A DNA stretch of 33,685 nt from positions 1-33,685 of the IMG/VR virus record IMGVR_UViG_3300035180_000820; one strand, given 5' to 3'. Both the position numbers and the translations under genes were made by a program. The notes below the pieces were generated by a model. That model was given only the letters and a program-made list of their open reading frames with translations, was not told the DNA's origin and ran no database searches. Source of the stretch: a virus. Positions 29,813 through 33,685 of this stretch are shown in pieces (within the stretch, counting starts at the first letter, position 1; the number at the start of each line of letters is the position of its first letter).

Positions 29813-30109
29813 TCACACTTCCTCGACGGGGACAAATGATGGTGGCTCCACCTCTGCCATATCGCAAAGCCGGATGACATCTCCTGGGTCGGAGACCGCC
29901 TCATAATACGTGCCGATACAGCATCCAGGATGATTGCGGTCCTCCCAAATTGAGTCATATTCAGCCACGACACGGTGACGGCCAATCCATAGACCGGTGA
30001 GCCACACTCCAGCGCCAGCAGGCTCTTTTCCTTCCCATGCTGGCTCACCAAGTGACACCCGGATGTTCCGTCCCTGTTCGTTCGTTGCCGTTACTGTTCT
30101 GCGCCTCAT
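29813..30109 (-). CDS. Hypothetical protein, 98 residues
   Basis: The start is taken as ATG 30109 (MRRRTVTATN), after AAGGGGATGAGACG; ATG 30142 is poorer. The sequence is mainly beta (QGRNIRVSLGEPAW, GVWLTGLWIGRHRVVAEY) with a Trp- and Pro-rich middle and a Cys-Cys pair (HPGCCIGTYYE). It is probably a small beta-fold. The function is unknown. Confidence 0.55.
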   Translation of the reverse strand: MRRRTVTATNEQGRNIRVSLGEPAWEGKEPAGAGVWLTGLWIGRHRVVAEYDSIWEDRNHPGCCIGTYYEAVSDPGDVIRLCDMAEVEPPSFVPVEEV

Positions 30110-30160
30110 CGTCTCATCCCCTTGCCCACGTACAAGGCCCATGGGTGGGCACCCATTGTG

Positions 30161-30529
30161 TCAAAACTCCGGGCAAATAATCCCGTATCCGGCCCAGTCG
30201 TGCTTGATGTCCAAACCCTTCGCAATACTGCAATCAATCTTCAATGCATAGCCACGCGGGTCGAGGTCCAGGACGATGTCCGGGCCTCCTGCCCCAAGGA
30301 TTGCCCGAGCTCTCCGCCGGAAGCTGGAGGCCTTGTGCTCGACTTCTTCGTCGCTCGCGTCAAGATAATTGCAGAGTGCCTCCGCGTAGTGGTGGGCCTC
30401 CACCTCCAGGCGGCGGAGCCGCTTGCAGAGGGTCAAAGGGTCGTCAACCGCATTGGGATACAGAGACCGCAGTTTCTCACCATGCGCCAGCATCCCCAAA
30501 ACTCGCCTTTCCGCCTTTGTTGTCTTCAT
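30161..30529 (-). CDS. Hypothetical helical protein, 122 residues
   Basis: GAGGAGCTGAGACA precedes the ATG. The first two thirds is a charged helix bundle (TLCKRLRRLEVEAHHYAEAL; EEVEHKASSFRRRARAIL). The end, LDLDPRGYALKID...DWAGYGIICPEF, is a Gly/Asp-rich segment I recall from other uncharacterised phage proteins. No catalytic motif is seen. A hairpin with 7-bp arms lies in the 86-nt gap before it. Confidence 0.6.
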   Translation of the reverse strand: MKTTKAERRVLGMLAHGEKLRSLYPNAVDDPLTLCKRLRRLEVEAHHYAEALCNYLDASDEEVEHKASSFRRRARAILGAGGPDIVLDLDPRGYALKIDCSIAKGLDIKHDWAGYGIICPEF

Positions 30530-30565
30530 TGTCTCAGCTCCTCTCTTTTTCTTGGCCGTGTTATC

Positions 30566-30595
30566 TGGTGGGGAGTTTCCCTGCTACACCCACCA
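30566..30595. repeat. Inverted repeat in the leader of the 30161-30529 gene
   Basis: TGGTGGG at 30566-30572 pairs with CCCACCA at 30589-30595 around a 16-nt loop. It lies between the end of the gene at 30616 and the ribosome site of the gene starting at 30529. It belongs to a set of GGTGG/CCACC-type hairpins in leftward leaders (31275, 32466, 33064). Confidence 0.45.
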
Positions 30596-30615
30596 CCGGC
30601 ATACCTTCTATTGTG

Positions 30616-30921
30616 TTACTCGTCAGCCACTTCCACCAAGAGCCTGTCAATGCTGAGATTGCTTAGGCGAAAGGTCTTTCCTCTGCCATACTTAAGAGAG
30701 ATTTCAAACCGTCCTGGCATGCGCTTCCACACTCTGACTTTGCCTTTGACACGTGCGAGACGGGCATTTCCTTCTAGAGTTCGGCACCATATTATGGAGC
30801 CTGCGGGAGTGCTCAATGCTTCATCCAAGGTCATCTGACGGAAAGTACCGCGTCCCTCCCGTCCACTGTACTTGGGCAACTCACTGTACTTGGGCAACTC
30901 TATGGTCTTTGCTGTCTTCAT
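30616..30921 (-). CDS. Hypothetical protein paralogous to the 33123 gene, 101 residues
   Basis: The start is ATG 30921 (MKTAKTIELPKY) with GAGGTGTAAG upstream; the frame to 31140 is overlap. It aligns end to end with the gene at 33123: KYSGREGRGTFRQMTLDEAL against KYNGREGRGTFRWMSIEDVL, then ARVKGKVRVWKRMPGRFEI against ARVTGRVKTWKRTPGRFEF. The N-terminus has an exact 18-bp tandem duplication that makes ELPKYS twice. It is probably a small beta-domain; the function is unknown. Confidence 0.65.
   Translation of the reverse strand: MKTAKTIELPKYSELPKYSGREGRGTFRQMTLDEALSTPAGSIIWCRTLEGNARLARVKGKVRVWKRMPGRFEISLKYGRGKTFRLSNLSIDRLLVEVADE
30864..30899. repeat. Exact 18-bp tandem duplication within a coding region
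   Basis: CACTGTACTTGGGCAACT occurs twice in direct contact. It keeps the frame of the leftward gene at 30616-30921, duplicating six codons. Its paralogue at 33123 has only one copy, so the duplication looks recent. Confidence 0.9.
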
Positions 30922-30922
30922 C

Positions 30923-31258
30923 TTACACCTCATCTTCCCGAGCCTGATTGTTGACCTCCGGGAATCTCTTTTGCATGTACCTGGTGAGCAGCAGTCCCCG
31001 GCAGCCACTGTGCCTTCTGTTCTGATGATAGTATGCTTCCACTTGCCGCCGGTCATACTCCAGGTCGGACATGGTGTCCACGTCCAGGACGCCAAGATGC
31101 CGGTTGATCTTGGCCGCAAGGCGGCCTCGAAACCACTCAAGCCATTCCTTGGTAGTCAGGACTTCGCCATCCACATCCACGAATGGCATGTTTGGCGCCC
31201 ACCTCTTGGCTGCTCGGTATGTTGCCACAAGTTCCTTGGCTGTGTAGGTCTTAGTCAT
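30923..31258 (-). CDS. Hypothetical basic helical protein, 111 residues
   Basis: AGGGGCAG precedes the ATG, and a perfect palindrome and promoter-like site 4 lie just upstream. The sequence is helical and basic: AKELVATYRAAKRWAPNMPF, KEWLEWFRGRLAAKINRHLG, then DLEYDRRQVEAYYHQNRRHSG and a basic tail. It is possibly DNA- or RNA-associated. Its own promoter and palindromic leader make it one of the more individually regulated genes here. Confidence 0.6.
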   Translation of the reverse strand: MTKTYTAKELVATYRAAKRWAPNMPFVDVDGEVLTTKEWLEWFRGRLAAKINRHLGVLDVDTMSDLEYDRRQVEAYYHQNRRHSGCRGLLLTRYMQKRFPEVNNQAREDEV

Positions 31259-31274
31259 CTTCTGCCCCTTATTG

Positions 31275-31298
31275 ATTAGGTGGTCCCCACCACCTAAT
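31275..31298. promoter_or_regulatory. Perfect 10-bp palindrome at the predicted transcript start
   Basis: ATTAGGTGGT at 31275-31284 pairs exactly with its reverse complement at 31289-31298 around a CCCC loop. It begins 4 nt after the -10-like half of promoter site 4, so it would form at the 5' end of the leftward transcript, or act as an operator overlapping the start site. Confidence 0.6.
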
Positions 31299-31301
31299 TC
31301 T

Positions 31302-31330
31302 GGAATACAGTATCAGCAGAAATAGATTAA
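31302..31330 (-). promoter_or_regulatory. Phage promoter motif, site 4
   Basis: Read leftward: TTAATCTAT, 10 nt (identical to the spacer of site 5), ACTGTATTCC. It overlaps the stop codon (31327-31329) of the upstream gene and directs transcription toward the gene starting at 31258. The spacer sequence TTCTGCTGAT is shared with site 5. Confidence 0.65.
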
Positions 31331-31743
31331 GCACCTGCTCCTTGCGGCTCTCCTGCTTTTGTTGCAGGGCCAGCGTCTGGCATTTCTGACACTTGCACAT
31401 GGACTTCGAGCCCATACACATCGTCAACTACAAAGCCAGGACTGCATCCGCAAGAGCACCCTGCCTCTTGGTCCCAGTGAGCTGATGTGCCTCCAATCAG
31501 CCCCAAAACAGTGGGCAGAATGTCTCGTCTGTACACGTCTATAGGCCGACAATGTCTGTTTATCAGATTGTCAATGATAGTTTCATTGACCGGCCAGATG
31601 TATATCCTGGCTCTCTTTGACAGGTCTCTCCGGGCCTCCAGGATATCTTCGTATGTGTATTTGTCCTCATTTTCCGGCTTGGTCATGAGGTCAAGCTCTG
31701 CTCGTGCGCTGATTATTTGTATGTCCCCAGTGATTGTTAGCAT
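31327..31743 (-). CDS. Hypothetical protein, 138 residues
   Basis: AAAGGAGAGTGCT precedes the ATG. A helical, charged N-terminal half (IISARAELDLMTKPENEDKYTYEDILEARRDL) is followed by an Ile/Tyr-rich segment (RIYIWPVNETIIDNLINRH) and a Cys cluster (EAGCSCGCSPGFVV) near 96-109. The tail is Ala/Gly/Pro-rich. The Cys trio could bind a metal or form part of an active site; the family is unknown. Promoter-like site 5 and a hairpin lie in its leader. Confidence 0.6.
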   Translation of the reverse strand: MLTITGDIQIISARAELDLMTKPENEDKYTYEDILEARRDLSKRARIYIWPVNETIIDNLINRHCRPIDVYRRDILPTVLGLIGGTSAHWDQEAGCSCGCSPGFVVDDVYGLEVHVQVSEMPDAGPATKAGEPQGAGA

Positions 31744-31758
31744 AGCACTCTCCTTTCT

Positions 31759-31773
31759 TGACCGCCTCGGTCA
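31759..31773. promoter_or_regulatory. Short hairpin at the predicted start of the site-5 transcript
   Basis: TGACCG and CGGTCA form a 6-bp stem with a 3-nt loop, 6 nt downstream of the -10-like half of promoter site 5 and upstream of the AAAGGAG ribosome site. It occupies the same relative place as the palindrome beyond site 4. Confidence 0.5.
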
Positions 31774-31778
31774 TCTAT

Positions 31779-31807
31779 GTTATACAGCATCAGCAGAAAT
31801 AAATTAA
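31779..31807 (-). promoter_or_regulatory. Phage promoter motif, site 5
   Basis: Read leftward: TTAATTTAT, 10 nt, GCTGTATAAC: the best match on this strand. It starts 1 nt after the stop codon of the sigma-like gene (31809-31811) and lies 36 nt upstream of ATG 31743. The 10-nt spacer is identical to that of site 4. Confidence 0.75.
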
Positions 31808-31808
31808 G

Positions 31809-32450
31809 TCAATGTGCCTCAGCGAACTGCCTGAGCTTCTGCGTCAGCCCGTTCAGTGCCTGGTTCACGGCAGCAGGAGTCACGTGCAAGGCGGCAGCGA
31901 TTGCCCGCTGGGATGGCTTCACCGAGCGCTCTGTCTGCCCTTTTTCTGCGTTTTCGTGGCCGAGACGGATGGCCTGCCGATAGTGCTCCTGCCCATACAG
32001 GATCTCCATCAAGACCCTTTTCTCCAGCCCACTGCAAATTTCTGCCAGGTGCGCGTATGCTTCCTGCAAGTAGATATCCTCGTCAAAGGTCACATTGTAT
32101 GATGCCTCGACGGGCTCCTCCTCATCCTCGTCAGGAGTCATAGACACCAAGTCACTGACCCGCTTTTGCGCGTAGTGCGCTTGGAGGGCCAGACTGACAT
32201 CCCCGTACAAGCACTTCAGGACAATGTTCTTGAGATGCTGACGGGACTCCACTTTGTCCTTGTATCGTGTGTATGCCTGGAACGCTGAGAGAAGCATTTC
32301 CTGGTTGGAGTCTTCGTCACCACTGTACAGCCAAGAGTATTTCCTGGAGAGGTGGTGGGTCAGGGGCTTCAGCTCTGCCTCCAGTTCCTCCCATGTCTGT
32401 ACAGGTCGAAGTTCCTGGTTGCCATTGGTGGTCCCATTTTGCTCGGTCAT
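31809..32450 (-). CDS. Sigma-factor-like / ECF-type transcription regulator, 213 residues
   Basis: An N-terminal acidic head precedes a region-2-like stretch (LTHHLSRKYSWLYSGDEDSN, then EMLLSAFQAYTRYKDK). A linker rich in Asp/Glu follows, and then a C-terminal helix-turn-helix (KPSQRAIAAALHVTPAAVNQ, about 178-197) in the region-4 position. Size and order fit ECF or phage sigma factors. GGGGGCACACT precedes the ATG. It is directly followed by promoter site 5, so it could direct transcription of its downstream neighbours and of all six motif sites. A non-sigma HTH regulator is the alternative. Confidence 0.65.
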   Translation of the reverse strand: MTEQNGTTNGNQELRPVQTWEELEAELKPLTHHLSRKYSWLYSGDEDSNQEMLLSAFQAYTRYKDKVESRQHLKNIVLKCLYGDVSLALQAHYAQKRVSDLVSMTPDEDEEEPVEASYNVTFDEDIYLQEAYAHLAEICSGLEKRVLMEILYGQEHYRQAIRLGHENAEKGQTERSVKPSQRAIAAALHVTPAAVNQALNGLTQKLRQFAEAH

Positions 32451-32465
32451 AGTGTGCCCCCTTTC

Positions 32466-32518
32466 TGGTGGGGCTGGACAAGCCCCACTTAAGGATTATA
32501 GAGTCGTGCTGTTTTAAT
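32466..32518 (-). promoter_or_regulatory. Leader with a TATAAT box and 8-bp hairpin upstream of the sigma-like gene
   Basis: Read leftward, a perfect TATAAT lies at 32498-32493 with no recognisable -35 at 15-18 nt, inside a 6-bp inverted repeat (GGATTA/TAATCC). Just downstream a perfect 8-bp hairpin (GTGGGGCT/AGCCCCAC, 5-nt loop) at 32466-32486 precedes the ribosome site. This would suit an early promoter using host sigma, different from the six phage motif sites, but a -10 alone is weak evidence. Confidence 0.35.
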
Positions 32519-32566
32519 CCTCCACGCTCTCGTCGTCAGAGAGCAACGAAACTAAGGTCTCCTGTA

Positions 32567-33043
32567 TTATTGCTTGGCCTCATACGCAAAGCCCAGACCC
32601 CTGAACCATGCTTTGGCAGACAAAGTTCCTTGCGCCGCTGGGTCCAGTATTTTGAGCGCAGAAGCCAATACGGCAAGATGCTTCTGCTCTTGCTCTGCCT
32701 GCCACAGGTGTGTCACGTTTGTCAGTGCATAGGTGCAATTGTGTGCCCACGGCTGAGCGGAGAGCAGGTCCTCTACACCCTTTTCTATCTCCTGCTTGAG
32801 CAGCTCGATTGCCTCCTCCGGAGTGACCTCCTTGGTCAGAACTCTTGACAGCAGACCCACCAGTTTCCGTTGGTCAAACTGCTCCAGCTCTGCCTTGTAT
32901 GCTGTCTCGTACCATGCCAGATTGGTGGTCACACTCTGCTTCATCTTTTCCAGCGCGTGCAACCTGGTCTTCTCGGAGAACTCAATGTTCTGGAGCAGCA
33001 GGTTATTGAAGTCACCCAGTTCCTTCATGGTTTTCTCGTCCAT
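32567..33043 (-). CDS. Hypothetical helical protein, 158 residues
   Basis: The start is ATG 33043 (MDEKTMKELGDFNN) with AGAAGGAGGAGTAAA upstream, the same leader as the gene at 33410; the frame to 33145 is overlap. The whole protein is helical and charged: EKTRLHALEKMKQSVTTNL, YKAELEQFDQRKLVGLLSRV, TPEEAIELLKQEIEKGVEDL, then EQKHLAVLASALKIL. No metal, membrane or catalytic motif is seen. It could be a helical-bundle adaptor; the function is unknown. Confidence 0.65.
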   Translation of the reverse strand: MDEKTMKELGDFNNLLLQNIEFSEKTRLHALEKMKQSVTTNLAWYETAYKAELEQFDQRKLVGLLSRVLTKEVTPEEAIELLKQEIEKGVEDLLSAQPWAHNCTYALTNVTHLWQAEQEQKHLAVLASALKILDPAAQGTLSAKAWFRGLGFAYEAKQ

Positions 33044-33063
33044 TTTACTCCTCCTTCTGTTGT

Positions 33064-33076
33064 CCCCATGGTGGGG
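33064..33076. repeat. Short hairpin between two leftward genes
   Basis: CCCCA and TGGGG form a 5-bp stem around a 3-nt loop in the 79-nt gap between 33043 and 33123, upstream of the AGAAGGAGGAG ribosome site. It is one of a set of C/G-rich hairpins in leftward leaders and is weak alone. Confidence 0.3.
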
Positions 33077-33122
33077 TGGATAATCCCACATTTCTGGACT
33101 GCTCATCTCTGCGTCTGCTGGC

Positions 33123-33410
33123 TTACTTTTCCTCCACCTCCGCAAGGAGTGCCCAGCCGAGATAATGCTGGTTCATGCGATGGCGCTCATGCAGGCCATA
33201 TTTTATGGGAAACTCGAACCGTCCTGGCGTGCGCTTCCATGTTTTGACTCTGCCGGTGACGCGAGCACGTCGAGCATCCCCCCACGCGCTCCGAAACCAT
33301 ATTTCTTGCCCAGGCCTCAGAGACAACACATCCTCAATGCTCATCCACCTGAATGTGCCGCGTCCCTCCCGCCCATTATACTTCAGCAGCTCTACGGTCT
33401 TTGTCTCCAT
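33123..33410 (-). CDS. Hypothetical protein paralogous to the 30616 gene, 95 residues
   Basis: AGAAGGAGGAGTAAA precedes the ATG. It shares a full-length alignment with the gene at 30616 (GREGRGTFR, WKRTPGRFEF and a central GDARRARVTGRVK). The regular strand spacing suggests a small beta-barrel; the conserved GREGRGTFR may be a nucleic-acid or peptide contact. It is the most upstream leftward gene in the window, next to the repeat region, so it may be among the first expressed. Confidence 0.65.
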   Translation of the reverse strand: METKTVELLKYNGREGRGTFRWMSIEDVLSLRPGQEIWFRSAWGDARRARVTGRVKTWKRTPGRFEFPIKYGLHERHRMNQHYLGWALLAEVEEK

Positions 33411-33442
33411 TTTACTCCTCCTTCTGTCATCTCAGTCCTAAT

Positions 33443-33466
33443 CCTCAGTGACAGGTCACGTGTCAC
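33443..33466. promoter_or_regulatory. Possible operator-like inverted repeat
   Basis: GTGACA (33448-33453) and TGTCAC (33461-33466) form 6-bp inverted arms separated by 7 nt, with an internal GGTCACG that partly repeats the pattern. It lies about 40 nt upstream of the leftward gene at 33410, a suitable place for a repressor site. The evidence is only the symmetry. Confidence 0.3.
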
Positions 33467-33477
33467 ATCACCGCCTA

Positions 33478-33523
33478 ACCCCCCTAAACCCCCCTTAGGC
33501 CCCCCTAAACCCCCCTAAACCCT
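33478..33523. repeat. C/G-tract repeats with G-quadruplex potential
   Basis: Four consecutive 10- to 11-nt units of the form CCCCCCTAAA (one variant CCCCCCTTAG) follow each other. The leftward strand therefore has at least four runs of five or six G separated by short TTTA- or CCTAA-type loops, a strong quadruplex pattern. It is placed between the gene at 33410 and the 14-bp array. Confidence 0.85.
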
Positions 33524-33544
33524 TGGAAATAAAGGGGTTACGGG

Positions 33545-33685
33545 CTTACGGCTCACGCCTTACGGCTCACGCCTTACGGCTCACGCCTTACGGCTCACGC
33601 CTTACGGCTCACGCCTTACGGCTCACGCCTTACGGCTCACGCCTTACGGCTCACGCCTTACGGCTCACGCCTTACGGCTCACGCC
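33545..33685. repeat. Tandem array of a 14-bp unit, running off the window
   Basis: CTTACGGCTCACGC is repeated ten times without a single mismatch from 33545 to 33684 and continues into the window end. Each unit contains GGC-TCAC-GCC, a small hairpin. A short degenerate copy (GTTACGGG) precedes it. There are no unique spacers, so this is not a CRISPR. It could be iterons at a replication origin, a terminal feature or an assembly product at a contig end. Confidence 0.9.

Noticed and set aside
29278-30051. 257-residue leftward reading with an early start at 30051
   Set aside because: The first 90 residues overlap the real gene at 29813-30109 and have no ribosome site; the ATG at 29781 has a near-perfect one.
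30530-30615. 13-residue frame starting MPVVGVAGK in the gap before the 30161-30529 gene
   Set aside because: It is too short, has only a weak site and coincides with a hairpin; it is not supported as a gene.
33478-33523. CCCCCCTAAA units as a true telomere
   Set aside because: The resemblance to eukaryotic telomere repeats is superficial; the units are few, imperfect and internal to the window.
33545-33685. Tandem 14-bp repeats as a CRISPR array
   Set aside because: The units follow each other without spacers and are too short, and no cas gene is present.

Overview
The window looks like about half of a tailed-phage (Caudoviricetes) genome. Genes are packed tightly with many 1-, 4- and 8-nt start/stop overlaps and strong AGGAGG-type ribosome binding sites. 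There is a complete phage-type replication/recombination set, and there are many small unrecognised genes. No tRNA, rRNA, IS element, integrase, terminase or structural gene was seen. The host cannot be named from this sequence; strong Shine-Dalgarno sites and ATG/GTG/TTG starts only say that it is bacterial.

Layout. Bases 1-18143 are transcribed rightward and 18210-33410 leftward, so the two halves converge at about 18144-18209. The rightward half opens with a DNA methyltransferase (118-795) and a nucleotide-modification-associated (Nmad1-like) protein. It continues with a uracil-DNA-glycosylase/DNA polymerase A fusion, a P-loop kinase, small proteins, a gp32-like ssDNA-binding protein, RecA, a 5'-3' exonuclease and an SbcD/SbcC pair. 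After a block of small accessory genes (11646-13503) come a secreted septoil-knot-like protein, a PD-(D/E)XK nuclease, a lytic transglycosylase, a DNA-hypermodification protein with an AT-hook tail, a second small-gene block and a GNAT acetyltransferase. The leftward half starts at its right edge with a tandem 14-bp repeat array and G-rich tracts (33478-33685). It then holds many small genes, a sigma-like factor (31809-32450), a SNF2 helicase, a Lys/Pro-rich Cys-motif protein, a 626-residue glutamine amidotransferase / amino acid:DNA transferase-like fusion, a run of small membrane and helical proteins, a second hypermodification protein (19290-20177) and a second sigma-like factor (18210-18842).

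How it works together. Two observations stand out. First, the scattered genes for two HMUDK-helical-domain proteins, a stand-alone P-loop kinase, an Nmad1-like protein, a fused glutaminase-ADDT-like enzyme and an acetyltransferase fit a thymidine hypermodification pathway: 5-hydroxymethyl-dU in DNA is phosphorylated, then substituted with a nitrogen nucleophile, then possibly acetylated. The fusion suggests that glutamine-derived ammonia is delivered directly to the activated base. Second, six intergenic sites on both strands share a bipartite motif, TTAATTTAT - exactly 10 nt - GCTGWATANC. Each sits just after a stop codon and just before a ribosome binding site, so it is very probably a phage-specific promoter read by one of the two phage sigma-like factors. 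Several leftward leaders also carry short perfect hairpins at or near the predicted transcript start.

All family assignments are from reading motifs and from memory of the families; no database search was run.
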